From NCBI RefSeq assembly GCF_050574275.1, contig NZ_CP192260.1, forward strand, positions 3,162,001 to 3,226,000: 64,000 bases of DNA. Reading direction: 5' to 3'. The position numbers were made by a program, and so were the translations under genes. This DNA is from Virgibacillus_F flavescens (GTDB lineage Bacteria; Bacillota; Bacilli; Bacillales; Amphibacillaceae). The notes beneath the pieces are model-generated. The model was not told the origin of the DNA. It saw nothing but the letters and a program-made list of their open reading frames with translations, and searched no databases. This document shows, piece after piece, positions 1-10,033 of this stretch; position 1 is the first letter of the stretch; each line of letters begins with the position of its first letter.

Positions 1-529
1 TTAGGTCACCTTCCAAGATAATAAAAGCATTTTCCCTTATATTACAATAAAAGATACAGGTAACCAATGTTTTGTTTGAATAAACATCTATTATCTTTCC
101 ATAAGGTCAACACGATACACAAAAAAACATATCAAACAGCTGAGTAGAATTAGATACCTAATTATGGTTCGAAATAGTTTTCAACAATAGGCACTTATAT
201 GTGATAATGACCCAATCCTTATTATAGAATCGCCCTTTAATTGAAGACTTGATTTCAATATAAATTTAAATGGACTGACCTCCCCATCCCTCCTGTGTCC
301 GTTCAAGGCAATTTATTCAAATTCCTAATCGATGACCAATCGAAGGTTCCGATCGATACCATGAACATAACACAAATACGCGCTACCGTTGGGATTTGAA
401 CCACTAATATTACTCACCTGCGACAAACGTAGATTATCTGCCTCGTCCTCCAGATTTCGCGTTCATTCTCGATTCTTATTTTCTCCTTTAACCAATTAAA
501 GGCTGACGTGTCATCCGATGCATGAGTTT
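1..529. other. No gene recognised
   Basis: No convincing coding frame. A 41-codon leftward frame near 340-470 ends in TAG but has no start codon or ribosome site and resembles nothing I know. It could be the tail of a decayed gene. Confidence 0.4.
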
Positions 530-976
530 TTACTTTTGCAGCCTCAAACTATATGCCTTATTAATAAAATTTGTTATTAGCTCTAAGTTGTCTACCCATT
601 CTAATCTAATGTACACTTCGCCCGGAGTAGGTCTAGTCCCATCAGATTTTCCGTATGAATGTCCTAACAAATCATCTATCTCCTTTTGCATTTCTCTAGC
701 AGTTTCCGTATGCAGTTTTTTTCCTAGATGAAGGACAAAGCACACCTTTCTCGCAGATGTTAAAGTTGCGAATTTGAATGATCCTCTCTTACTTACATAC
801 CCTACACAATCTGTGCGAATCCCATTATTATATCTTTCATGATAGTCTTCAACTTCATCTTTATATAAACATTCTTTGTAAAGATACTCGTCTATCTTTT
901 TTGCTAAAAACCTAGCATTCCCCGGTTTAAACAAACTAAAATAATAGTCTTTTGATTTTCCAGTGTGTATCCCCAT
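530..976 (-). CDS. Hypothetical protein, 148 aa
   Basis: Soluble protein with no signal peptide or membrane segment. The C-terminal half alternates hydrophobic and charged positions and ends with a GEVYIRLEWV motif followed by a helix. This recalls small DUF5655-like or YdhG-like alpha/beta domains, but I cannot name a family. The ATG is preceded by GGGGTGA at good spacing. It follows the MazG-like gene by about 85 bases on the same strand and may be the last gene of the Wadjet transcript. No function is proposed. Confidence 0.7.
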   Translation of the reverse strand: MGIHTGKSKDYYFSLFKPGNARFLAKKIDEYLYKECLYKDEVEDYHERYNNGIRTDCVGYVSKRGSFKFATLTSARKVCFVLHLGKKLHTETAREMQKEIDDLLGHSYGKSDGTRPTPGEVYIRLEWVDNLELITNFINKAYSLRLQK

Positions 977-1060
977 TTTTTCACCCCAATAAAGGAATTT
1001 GATACATGGTTACATCTTCTATTTGTATGGTAAAAGCTTTTCAAGTGTCAGACAAATGAA

Positions 1061-1444
1061 TTATTCCCTAACTAAACTTACATCCCTATTTTTTCGATCC
1101 CTTACTTCTTCCATCTTTGCAAAATAAGTGTCTTCTAAATCAACCTCAAAGTAGTTAGCGAATTTAGTTATATATGCAAGACAGTTAGCTAACTCTTTTC
1201 CAAGATCTTCACTGATAGAATCCATCGCAATTTCAAATGCCTTTTCCTCATCCATACCTTCATTAATATATGTGTTAGTCATATTGAAGCCTTTTCGTAA
1301 TTCCTCTGTTACTTCGGCAACTTCGGTTGTTAGACGCATGTAGTTGCCTAATAGAGCGGATTTTGTTTGTTCTGAGCTACCCTTATCCATATGCCAGTTC
1401 ATTTCTTGGTTGTATTGTTTGGCGAATGCTTGGATGTTTTTCAT
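1061..1444 (-). CDS. MazG-like nucleotide pyrophosphohydrolase family protein
   Basis: All-alpha protein of 127 aa. It shows the MazG/dUTPase-like metal-binding pattern: EVAEVTEELR at about residues 41-50, then SEDLGKELANCLAYITKFA at about 77-95, and a C-terminal KMEEVRDRKNRD segment. The family hydrolyses (d)NTPs to monophosphate and pyrophosphate with Mg2+ held by Glu/Asp pairs, although the residue spacing here is looser than in canonical MazG. AAGGGTGAC precedes the ATG. It starts 45 bases after jetC on the same strand, so it may be read with the Wadjet operon. A link between nucleotide clean-up and defence is an inference. Confidence 0.75.
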   Translation of the reverse strand: MKNIQAFAKQYNQEMNWHMDKGSSEQTKSALLGNYMRLTTEVAEVTEELRKGFNMTNTYINEGMDEEKAFEIAMDSISEDLGKELANCLAYITKFANYFEVDLEDTYFAKMEEVRDRKNRDVSLVRE

Positions 1445-1489
1445 TTTGTCACCCTTAATAACTTAGTGAATAGACCAATGTTTATGTGT

Positions 1490-4400
1490 TTATTTTGCAT
1501 AGAAGATACTATCAAGCTCCACATTTGCTTGTATATCTTCATTTTTAAATCTTTCTTGACTGCTTAACATTAAAATTCCTCTTCTAAAGATATATTGATT
1601 GCTAATAACTGTATCAAATTCAGCTTGAATAGACTTATCTTTAATACCTGTTAGACAGAACAATTGTGTATTTGTCATTTTCGCCAAATCAATATAAGGC
1701 TTTACAACGTGATCTGAGCTTGCTTCACCGAATGGATTATCCACAATTATGAACTTAGTAGAAGTTTCTTTGGAAAAACGTCTTTTACGTAAGTGGTTGT
1801 TGAATGCAATAAACATACACATTCTCGCGGACTGTTTTTCACCCCCACTCCAATCTGCTACTTCATCCCAAAAATGATCGTCGTATTTATTTAACAAAAA
1901 ATTTTCTGGTTTTACGACCTTTACGACACAACGATTTATATCTGCATAGCAATTGATTACATTTTTCATTGTCATCATCTTATCAAACAACACATCGAGT
2001 TGAGCATCATCCAGTCCATTGTATTTCTGTTTAGATAACTCCTTCAAAACGTTGTCTACGAATAGTCGGTACTCATTTTTTGCTTCTTCTGGTTCCCTCC
2101 TCGTCCAACGAATCTTGATTAGATGTACAATATCTGCCCCACGCTTAATTTGAGAACTTTTTGTAATATCTATGATGTTTTTATGAATTGTCTCAGATCG
2201 AGCATACATATTATCAATCAAAGATTCTCGTCCCTCTTCAGATTGTTTTTTTTCCACTTCAATTACTTTTTCATAAATTTTAACTTTTTCAATTATATCT
2301 AAAAAGCTTTTTATGATTAAATCATAATCATCTTTATCTTGATCTAATAACTCGATTAACTGTTTTGTCATATGGATAAGTGAACCGTTTCCAGTCTTTT
2401 TAATATCTTCCAAGAGTTGGTCTAACCTTTTACTAACGTTAAATCGTTGCTCGGATAGTCTTCCTCTTTTATCAGTAATTTTACTATTTTGATCAAAAAT
2501 AAAACGAGAAGGATTTTTTTCGTTCCATTCCTCATCACGCAGCACTTCTGCTCCTACAATTCCAACAATATTTTGTTTATCTCCATCTAAACCATCTAAT
2601 GCAGTAGTTAGATTCAATAGTTTTTTCTTTATATCTTCTTCTGTGGTTTTCTCACTTTTTATTCTATTTGCTAATCTATCTTTTTGTTGTTCGATCAATT
2701 CAATCTCTTCTTTTACGGTTTCGCCAAATTCATACGGTTCCTTCTCATAGAATTTATCTATTTGCATTACTTCTTTATCGTACAAATGCTTGCTAGTTTG
2801 TTGATCTATTTTTGCTTTTTGCAATTTTTCCTGCCAATCTTTCACAATATCATATACTCCATTAACTTCAAACTTGAATTGTTCTAACAGCCTTTGATCA
2901 TAAACCATATTCATTGATCCGATCGTTTCCATAGAATAGCCAAGCGATTCAATATCTTGTTCGTACCTTTGCATCGTATTCTCACTCTGATTTAAGATTC
3001 TTTCCAAACTCTCTAGCCGTTTGAAATCAGAGTTAGCTTTTTCACGAAGCGATTTGTATATGGATTTTTGTTTGCTATATTCCTGTTCTGTAGCCACTAT
3101 CTTTTCCTCTACATTTAAAAAGTCGTAGTCTTTAAAATCCCTTAATAAATTGCTTTGGACAAGTTTGTATTTGTTTATATTCGAAGTATGAGAATCTTTT
3201 TTTGATTCTAATTTCTTAATAGTAATCTTTATAAATTCAACGGTTCGTTTTAACTCTGCAAAATCTTGGTTTGTAACTTCCAATTTCGATTTGTTTGTAT
3301 TTAAATTTAAATACCTGTAATTAAAACTTGCAAACTCATTTGTTACTTGTCTTATGTGGTCAATTTCTTTTTGTTTTTCTTTTATCTGGCTTGCAATACT
3401 TTTCCTTTTTTCCTCGGATAATCGTATGGTTAGATCTAGTTCAGATTCTTCTTCATGAAGAACAGTGATAGCCTGTTTAATCCGATTAATTTGGTTTGCC
3501 AACTCTTTTCTGGATACACTAGAATAATTAGACCAGAAGGTGTAGAGTTCGTTTTCAAGCTGCTCCAATTCTTTCAATTGTCTTTTTTTGTTTCTCAAAT
3601 CTCCCTCATATTTCTCTATGCTTTGTCTAATTTCCCTTTGTAGCGCTTGCCAATCGTCCGAATGATAACGAATTTGGAAATGATGAAAGACGAATAAAGA
3701 TCGATGAAGTTCATATAAAAACTCTTTTTCATCTTCTTGAGTGTGAGTTTTGTCCATTAATAAAATAGGTATGGTTAGTTCTTTTTTATATCCTTTTAGG
3801 GTACGTTTGATCTTTGGGATTTGATTGGACTCTACGATGATAGAAAAAGAAATCATAGGATTTTTTCTTATCATTTGCCTTTTTTGCCTCTCTGTTAACC
3901 TTAATCTAGTAATCCATTCCACCCCTAAAATAACATCAATACCTCGTTCTATTAGGTAATCCTTGACATTTTCTAGTTCTACGTGAGCGTGGTATCCTTT
4001 TTGGTCAATACTTTCTAGGATTTGCTTGTAATGCTCCATCTCAAAAGTTAGATTTGTAATGTGTTTATCCATTTCAGCTTTTAATCTTACTAACTTTCTT
4101 TCAATATTTTCTTTGTAATAAAACAAGTTAGTTTCCTGTATTGTTAGATATGAATCTACTTTATCTTTCAAAGAATTTTCTAATTCAGAGAAAGTGTCAA
4201 ATTCTTTTTCTCTTTCAGAAAGTTGGTTCTTTTCAGACAATGTTTTTGTTTTTATCTCTTGTTCTTGATTTTTTAAACAAGAAAATCGTTCCCAATCCTT
4301 TTGTTCCTTTATTTCTAATTGTTCCTTTTCAAACTGAACTTTTTTCAATTCTCTTTGTAAAGTATTCTCAGTATGAAGAGCATCTTTGTCCCAAACCTCA

Positions 4401-5842
4401 GCATGATTTTTTTGTAATTCAATTAGTTCTTTTTCATAATTTTGTATATAGACACTTAGTTCTTTTCGTGTTTCACTTATTGCCATTAGCTCTTGTTGTT
4501 TTAGTTCTTTATTGTCCTTGGCTTCTGTAAGTTCTAGATTAATACTCGTAAAATGGTTTTCCAATGAGTCAAGTTCTTTCTCTTGTTTAACTTTTAGATG
4601 ACGGTATTGTTTAGATACTATTTCCTTTTCTTCTTGTAGTTTTATTAAACGTTCTCCTCCTTCTAATTTGGCGGATTCAATTTCAGCCCTAGCTTCATAG
4701 GCATTTTCCAGAACATCTTGGTAATATCCGTATTTTTGAGCAGCTTGTTGTTCTTTAATTGAACGTTCAAGGTAATCTTTATCTTTCGTTAGTTTCCGAA
4801 CTTGTTCTTCAGCCTCATTCCATTCCTCCTCTGCCTTAAGAAGTTGTATCTTAAAGGCATGCGCTTCATAGGATTTGATTTTCCAATTTACATGTTTAAT
4901 TTCACTTTCAATTTGTACGATTTTTTCCTTAACTTCTTTTAGGAGTTCATTGTTATCCTCTATGCGATTTTTAATTGTCACATAGACTCTTCCAAGCATC
5001 TTTTGTGCTATCTCGAGGTCTGTTCTAATATTATTATATACTTCACAAGCATCTATAATAGAGTCGGCACTACCTAATATAACTTGATAATCTTTTAGTT
5101 TTTTTTCCTGCTCTGGAAGGCTAAGTAACTTTTCTTTATAAGTTTGGAATGCATTAGAGATCGCATTCTTTTCTTGTTCGTTAGGAAATAAATTTTCCTC
5201 TAGGAATGGCACAAATAAACGCTCTAATAAAGTTTCTGTCGTTAAAACTTTTTCAAAAAACGCTTTGATACCACCTTCTTCACTGTTTATTTTCGATATA
5301 TTTTTCCACTCGGAACCCATAAGCCCATACTGTTCTAATGATTCTTGGTATTGTTTCTTGTTTTTATAAGCCACTTGAACACCTTTTTGTTTTCGCAAAA
5401 ACTCTTTCAGCATCTTTAAATTGGTTACCCTACCTTCCATAGAGAAAGGTAAATCTTCTAGTCGAATCGCATTTTGGTGATCGTATTCGTTAACATAGTT
5501 GAAATACTCATAACCAGGATCATCTTTGTACCGTTTCACACCGTAGTTTTCAAAACAAAAACCAGTAACAAAATGATCTCGAAATTCATCATCTTGAATC
5601 CATTCTGTAGCAACGTGAATCGTTTGCCCCTTTTGCACGTTCTTTTTCATTTCTCTTCCCTGGATAGTATGATTCGGGAGGATAACCTGGTGAATTAACT
5701 GAATAAGACTTGTTTTCCCTCCACCGTTTTCTAATAGAAATAAGGCATTGTTTCCCATAACATTAAAAATCTTGTCCCCGAACACTTTATTTCCGCCATC
5801 TAATTTAATGTTTGAAATCCTAATTCTATTTAACTTAGGCAT
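1490..5842 (-). CDS. jetC: Wadjet SMC-like ATPase JetC
   Basis: Structural-maintenance-of-chromosomes relative of 1450 aa, the motor of the Wadjet anti-plasmid complex. The family extrudes DNA loops and licenses JetD to cut small circular DNA. Walker A ENGGGKTS lies at residues 38-45, a very long charged coiled coil fills about 260-1200, the signature WSGGEK is near 1331, and Walker B FIIVDNP is near 1364, followed by the GEASSDH region. The family is usually about 1100-1500 aa, so this looks complete. The start overlaps the end of jetB by 8 bases, showing tight operon coupling. It looks intact even though jetA upstream is frameshifted. Confidence 0.93.
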   Translation of the reverse strand: MPKLNRIRISNIKLDGGNKVFGDKIFNVMGNNALFLLENGGGKTSLIQLIHQVILPNHTIQGREMKKNVQKGQTIHVATEWIQDDEFRDHFVTGFCFENYGVKRYKDDPGYEYFNYVNEYDHQNAIRLEDLPFSMEGRVTNLKMLKEFLRKQKGVQVAYKNKKQYQESLEQYGLMGSEWKNISKINSEEGGIKAFFEKVLTTETLLERLFVPFLEENLFPNEQEKNAISNAFQTYKEKLLSLPEQEKKLKDYQVILGSADSIIDACEVYNNIRTDLEIAQKMLGRVYVTIKNRIEDNNELLKEVKEKIVQIESEIKHVNWKIKSYEAHAFKIQLLKAEEEWNEAEEQVRKLTKDKDYLERSIKEQQAAQKYGYYQDVLENAYEARAEIESAKLEGGERLIKLQEEKEIVSKQYRHLKVKQEKELDSLENHFTSINLELTEAKDNKELKQQELMAISETRKELSVYIQNYEKELIELQKNHAEVWDKDALHTENTLQRELKKVQFEKEQLEIKEQKDWERFSCLKNQEQEIKTKTLSEKNQLSEREKEFDTFSELENSLKDKVDSYLTIQETNLFYYKENIERKLVRLKAEMDKHITNLTFEMEHYKQILESIDQKGYHAHVELENVKDYLIERGIDVILGVEWITRLRLTERQKRQMIRKNPMISFSIIVESNQIPKIKRTLKGYKKELTIPILLMDKTHTQEDEKEFLYELHRSLFVFHHFQIRYHSDDWQALQREIRQSIEKYEGDLRNKKRQLKELEQLENELYTFWSNYSSVSRKELANQINRIKQAITVLHEEESELDLTIRLSEEKRKSIASQIKEKQKEIDHIRQVTNEFASFNYRYLNLNTNKSKLEVTNQDFAELKRTVEFIKITIKKLESKKDSHTSNINKYKLVQSNLLRDFKDYDFLNVEEKIVATEQEYSKQKSIYKSLREKANSDFKRLESLERILNQSENTMQRYEQDIESLGYSMETIGSMNMVYDQRLLEQFKFEVNGVYDIVKDWQEKLQKAKIDQQTSKHLYDKEVMQIDKFYEKEPYEFGETVKEEIELIEQQKDRLANRIKSEKTTEEDIKKKLLNLTTALDGLDGDKQNIVGIVGAEVLRDEEWNEKNPSRFIFDQNSKITDKRGRLSEQRFNVSKRLDQLLEDIKKTGNGSLIHMTKQLIELLDQDKDDYDLIIKSFLDIIEKVKIYEKVIEVEKKQSEEGRESLIDNMYARSETIHKNIIDITKSSQIKRGADIVHLIKIRWTRREPEEAKNEYRLFVDNVLKELSKQKYNGLDDAQLDVLFDKMMTMKNVINCYADINRCVVKVVKPENFLLNKYDDHFWDEVADWSGGEKQSARMCMFIAFNNHLRKRRFSKETSTKFIIVDNPFGEASSDHVVKPYIDLAKMTNTQLFCLTGIKDKSIQAEFDTVISNQYIFRRGILMLSSQERFKNEDIQANVELDSIFYAK

Positions 5843-6593
5843 ATACTCCTTCTCCCCCTTCCTTGTTAATTTCTTTTATTTCATCTAATAATTCCTGCAT
5901 TCTAGTAATTCGCTCTCCATTATGATAGAAAGAGTTAGAGATGTTTTTCATTTTATCTGTTAAAGAAATTTCTTCTTTTTCACGAATTATAATTAGTTTT
6001 TCATTTTCCCAAAAGCGCAATACTTTTAGAAAGAACCCGTAATCTCTTTTGGTTGCCTTAGACAGATCTTTGATATCTTCTGTTACATCCGAAAGTCCTT
6101 TCCACGTTTCCAACATCCCTCTAATGTCTAGTTCATATCTAGTTTGCAATTCTTCTAATTCCTCTTCGGATTTTTGATCAAAATTTTGCATGTATTCATT
6201 CACTCTTGCCATTATTTCATCCACCTTTATGAATGCTCGCGTTTCTCCAGTTTGTAAAAATTGATCTCCAAAGAATTCACTGAGCAAATTCATAAAAATG
6301 AATTGAGCAAAGTACAGCTGCTTATTATCTTTTAGTTTCATCAACTCTAACAGTTCACTATTGCTATAAGCGAATGTATCATTCTCCATTTCGGGCACAA
6401 AATAAAGTGTTTGATCTACCTGTACAATTTTAGACTGAGAAACAGGTTGGAAAATTTGTCGAATAATATCTCTTATATCCGGGTCTAAATAAGAATGAAA
6501 TAGATCTGGATCTCTGTTTTTATCGATACTTCCCCTTATCATTACAGTCTGAAATAATGTGTATGCTTCTTTTACCTTTTCTGTTTCTATCAT
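5835..6593 (-). CDS. jetB: Wadjet subunit JetB (MksE/kite-like)
   Basis: Protein of 252 aa, largely helical, in the position of the kite-type (MukE/MksE-like) subunit that binds the kleisin JetA and DNA under the JetC heads. The C-terminal half (about 130-240) reads as winged-helix-like helices. Family membership (DUF6063-like) is inferred mainly from size and from its place between jetA and jetC. It overlaps jetA by 4 bases and jetC by 8 bases, so the three genes are translationally coupled. No membrane segment or broken motif is seen. Confidence 0.85.
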   Translation of the reverse strand: MIETEKVKEAYTLFQTVMIRGSIDKNRDPDLFHSYLDPDIRDIIRQIFQPVSQSKIVQVDQTLYFVPEMENDTFAYSNSELLELMKLKDNKQLYFAQFIFMNLLSEFFGDQFLQTGETRAFIKVDEIMARVNEYMQNFDQKSEEELEELQTRYELDIRGMLETWKGLSDVTEDIKDLSKATKRDYGFFLKVLRFWENEKLIIIREKEEISLTDKMKNISNSFYHNGERITRMQELLDEIKEINKEGGEGVYA

Positions 6594-8156
6594 TCTTTTT
6601 TCTCCTTTCTTAAGATAATAAAGTCTGTAATCATCGCTCCGTTGGCGAATTCAAATTCTTTCTCTGTTTCCACAATCAAAAACCCACCTATATCTTCTAA
6701 TTCGTCGTTTTCATTTGTTATACTAATCAGTACTTTATTTTCATCTGGGTCGTGTGCTATTTCATCTAAATCATGCATTTCAAACTGTTTATAAGTATTG
6801 AAATGTAATGCCATAACAGTGTCTAAGAACAACTGAAAATCTTGGTTTTCTAATTCGGAATAGAGCGACAAATTATTTTCTCGTAGATCCTTAAGAACAT
6901 CTGAGATAAAGTAATATTCTTTCTCAATCAGCGGCAATAAAAGGTATTCAGCCATTCTTTTAAAATTTTGAAAGTCTTTCTCTTCTTGTTGTTTTAACTT
7001 TAGAATTTCCGCCTCTTTTTCCTCTTCTGATAACTCTGGCAACATTTTTTCTAGATTATGATTCACTTTTTTCACTGTCTGCGTCTTGAATGCCCACATC
7101 GGATGATAAGTTTTCGGATATTTAACTGGCATTATCGGCTTCAGTAACTTGTGGGCCTTTTCTTGCGTTACTCTCTTTGTCACCCAGTTTTGGAGCACTG
7201 CTTGTTCGAAGTTAAACTTCTTTGCGAACAGGTTTTCAATTAAAAGTTCAACAGAACTTCTAGCTGTAGTTGATAAATCAAGCTTTTTGGTAAATAAGAT
7301 GGCAATTTTTGAGTTACAACTATCTAATAAACTATCGATTTGTAGAATAGTTTCATATTTTTTTCTTTCTCTTTTTGTTAGTACGCCGTTAATGTAATTC
7401 ATTTTGATTTCATCAATATTTTTTCTAAGGTCGTTAATCTGTTCTTTCTCTTGCTTCGTTTGATTGGTTGAGTTTTCAATGGTTTGGTTCAAGCGATCTT
7501 TCTCTAAAGCAGAAATAGCATTTCTTCTTATTTTTTCTGAATACCTGTCGATGGAATTCCTTTGGCTATCAATTTGAAATATCAAGTCCTTCGCTGCGTT
7601 TAGTGCAGGAGCAAACTCTCCTTTTTCTAATTGCTGTTTTAAAAATAAAGCAGTAATACTAATTTGCATTTCTGAGAACATTTCTTTTGTTTTGAACAAC
7701 AATTCAATTCCTTTTTCGGAAAGTCGTAAATTTATTTCTTTGTTTTTATGTCCTTCATAAGTCCAATTAGCATATTCAATTAATTGGAATTGTATAGTTT
7801 TTTTCTCATCACCTGGGTAAACTGTGTGGGAATAAGCAAAGTTTTCTCCGTTGTTTCTTAATTTTTCATCGACTAAATATCTTCTTAGTTCGTTAGCCTC
7901 ATCTTGAGACAGCATAGTCCCATATACTTCCTTCATTATACTTTGGATGAAGATTGTGAGTTGGTGATTTGTCACACTACCTTTCCCCGTTAACATTTCA
8001 TTAATAATAAAACAACAAAGTCCCAAAGCCCAGTTCCATTAAATCGTATTTTTTATATCTACTGTGCGTCGCCTGCTTCAATTGGTAAATTGGCATGAAT
8101 AACACAAGATTTTGATACCTTTCTGAGATCCCTTCATAAAGTCTTGCTACTTCCAA
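6590..8156 (-). pseudogene. jetA: Wadjet kleisin JetA, apparent frameshift near 8026
   Basis: Kleisin-like subunit that closes the JetC ring (DUF5716/type III JetA-like; type tentative). The N-terminal 30-40 residues are read from a TTG at 8156-8154 with AAGGAGG about 8 bases upstream. This frame begins MEVARLYEGISER, includes SRYKKYDLMELGFG, and stops at 8003-8001. The remaining roughly 478 residues lie in the +1 frame, open from 8038 down to 6590. Dropping one base from the TTT run (AAA at 8025-8027 on the plus strand) joins the two smoothly. Reading only from the internal TTG at 8026 leaves no ribosome site and loses the conserved start. The gene overlaps the jetD end by 10 bases. The cause may be a real inactivating mutation or an assembly error. 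Confidence 0.85.
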
Positions 8157-9181
8157 TTAGACATCCTCCTTAGTTGCTCTATACTTAACGCTTCTTGCGG
8201 AATATATTGCCCTTTTTTTAAGTACTGTAGGATATCTCCCCTTATTTCTTTATCCATATATGACAGGAAAAAGTTCACTGAAGCTTCATTCCAATTTTGA
8301 GACTTTCCCTTTTTATTTCTTCTATTTTTCCATATAGCTCGGTAAAATGGTATCATTGGTTGGACTTTATAATCTTTTTGAGATGTTCGGTATAGAATTG
8401 AAACACCTTCACGGTCGAGGTCTCCAAAATAATAAATGGGGACTTTCGTTGGTATGTTTAATTCTTTTAAGTAATCAATAGAATGAGAGATTTTATTTCC
8501 TTCTCCATAGACCAACATTGTAAAGGTTTTTCCATCCCAAGTATCGATACCTTCCAGCATCAGTTTTTTAACGCTAAAGAACGTGTCTTTATTTTCCACA
8601 ATTAGAATTGCTTCTCCTTCGTTTTTCCATTTACCAAAATGGAAAAACGGTTCGTATGTCTCAAAACAACAAAGATCATCGTAATCTTTTCCAATCAATT
8701 GGAGGATTTGTTTTCCTGCTTTGCTAGCCAAAAATTTCTCATTTCCAAATAACTGATAAGAACGTTCATTAACAGAGTAAAAAGGTTCTGAGGATGATTT
8801 TGACACCAAGAAAGAACTAATTATTTTCAGTACATCTCTTTCTATTCGGTATTTATTTAAATCTTTTAGATACTCGCGCATAACCATAGATGGATGGAAA
8901 GAAAAAATCTCGTTTTTTAATTCCTCTTCATCACCTCTTTTTACCTCTTCACATTTCTTGTATTTTTCTTTAATTCGGCTGTCTGGTCCATATGACTGTG
9001 CACTTTTCAACGGAATTATAACCCCATTTTCTTCAAGTTGCAGCACAATTTCTGCAAACTCTTTATAAAATAAAGGACTTCTATTTTCACCTAAATTTTT
9101 CTTAACCTTTTGCTCTAAATTTATAATTTCAATAGTTTTCTTTTGTTCTTTGATTAAAATTTCTCTCACTAATCTTTCCAT
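8147..9181 (-). CDS. jetD: Wadjet topoisomerase-VI-like nuclease JetD
   Basis: First gene of the operon, 344 aa. The C-terminal half carries a Toprim fold: VENKD near 195-199 supplies the catalytic Glu, and YFGDLDREG at 251-259 supplies the metal-binding DxD. The N-terminal part (1-150) is helical/winged-helix-like, as in DUF2220/DUF3322 proteins. In Wadjet the JetD dimer cleaves small circular DNA after JetABC loop extrusion. The end overlaps the restored jetA start. The jetD-A-B-C order differs from the A-B-C-D order of the best-known type I locus and fits the type III group, as far as I recall. Confidence 0.9.
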   Translation of the reverse strand: MERLVREILIKEQKKTIEIINLEQKVKKNLGENRSPLFYKEFAEIVLQLEENGVIIPLKSAQSYGPDSRIKEKYKKCEEVKRGDEEELKNEIFSFHPSMVMREYLKDLNKYRIERDVLKIISSFLVSKSSSEPFYSVNERSYQLFGNEKFLASKAGKQILQLIGKDYDDLCCFETYEPFFHFGKWKNEGEAILIVENKDTFFSVKKLMLEGIDTWDGKTFTMLVYGEGNKISHSIDYLKELNIPTKVPIYYFGDLDREGVSILYRTSQKDYKVQPMIPFYRAIWKNRRNKKGKSQNWNEASVNFFLSYMDKEIRGDILQYLKKGQYIPQEALSIEQLRRMSNWK

Positions 9182-9488
9182 ATAATCTCTCCCTTGATAC
9201 TTTCAAGAACACAAATCGCCATAAAATTCATCTTCATGTGTTATTTTCTTAATTTTACCACATTTTATTGAATAGTAGGGATGAATAATCGAACTATTGA
9301 CGTTTTAATGCAATCAAAAAAAGTACTCATCATTCCAATTACTAATGGAAAAATGAATACTTTTCTACAGAATTTCTATCTGGTGAAGATTCTTTATTGA
9401 AAACGGATAGTAAAAACAACTTTTTAGCTTCCTCACTGTTCTTTTATGTTTTAAGTCACATAGAGACGATAACTACTAACGTAACAGT
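9182..9488. other. Intergenic region upstream of the Wadjet operon
   Basis: Holds the leftward promoter region of jetD (AT-rich, no clear consensus boxes), the terminator of the next gene, and at 9371-9398 a copy of a roughly 28-base sequence that recurs at 9868-9896 on the far side of the 117-aa gene. Confidence 0.5.
9315..9365 (-). terminator. Rho-independent terminator for the 117-aa gene
   Basis: Interrupted stem with AAAAGTA, TCAT and TTCCA pairing to TGGAA, ATGA and TACTTTT. On the minus strand it ends in a T7 run. It lies about 125 bases beyond the stop of the 9489-9842 gene. Confidence 0.7.
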
Positions 9489-9842
9489 CTATTTATTTGC
9501 CTTATTAATAGCGTCAAACAATTTAGCTGGGGATAATTTGCTTAATTCAGTATTCCCTGCTATTTTAGACCTCGCGCTTCCACGAACAAACACATCCGCA
9601 TCATGGTCGTTATAGCCCTTTTCCAAGATTAAATAGTGATACAATTTTTTACAAGGAGACATAAGAAACTTCTCATTTTGGAATGCATTTATTGCTCGCT
9701 CGCGGTCGATATTACATTCCTTCATCAAAACACGCAGAATTTCATCATCCTTTACCTTTGCTTCATAAAGCGCGGCAGCCACAAGCTTTATCTCATCATT
9801 CGTAATTTGACGTTCTTCTAAAGGTCTTAAATACATGTACAT
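9489..9842 (-). CDS. Hypothetical protein, 117 aa
   Basis: Soluble, mostly helical protein. The first half (ITNDEIKLVAAALYEA, then a KDDEILRVLMKE segment) looks like two short helical units. A KLYHYLILEKGY segment and a basic GSARSKI stretch follow. No family recognised. A strong terminator lies downstream and the start is preceded by AGGAGGGGAT, so it is a real gene. It is flanked by two copies of a roughly 28-base sequence. Confidence 0.65.
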   Translation of the reverse strand: MYMYLRPLEERQITNDEIKLVAAALYEAKVKDDEILRVLMKECNIDRERAINAFQNEKFLMSPCKKLYHYLILEKGYNDHDADVFVRGSARSKIAGNTELSKLSPAKLFDAINKANK

Positions 9843-9871
9843 CCCCTCCTACATTATTAACTATAAAACTT

Positions 9872-9982
9872 CTATCTCGATGACGATTCTTTATTGTATG
9901 CGTATAACAAAAACAATATAACTCCCACACCACCAAGCGAAATAACTGGAAACAGATGGCTGAATACTACTAAAATGACGAT
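9872..9982 (-). pseudogene. Remnant of a small membrane protein
   Basis: A 36-codon leftward frame encoding one hydrophobic segment (ILVVFSHLFPVISLGG, then VILFLLYAY) and a polar tail NKESSSR. A stop lies directly before it and there is no start codon. A second copy of the tail (FLLSVFNKESSPDR) is read at about 9365-9410, so this piece was partly duplicated around the 117-aa gene. Confidence 0.4.
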
Positions 9983-10004
9983 TTATAAGCAGACACTTGT
10001 TTAC

Positions 10005-10033
10005 AAAAAAAGACATCTCGTTTTGAGATGCCT
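10005..10033 (-). terminator. Rho-independent terminator
   Basis: Stem GGCATCTC/GAGATGTC with loop AAAAC, followed on the minus strand by seven T. It starts at the stop codon of the 67-aa gene. Confidence 0.85.

Noticed and set aside
2684..5698. Plus-strand reading frames inside jetC
   Set aside because: They are complementary-strand shadows of a long coiled-coil gene, without ribosome sites or recognisable protein features.
8001..8040. Programmed ribosomal frameshift in jetA
   Set aside because: No +1 slippery codon followed by a stop (as in prfB) and no stimulating hairpin is seen. JetA proteins are not known to use frameshifting. A mutation or read error is simpler.
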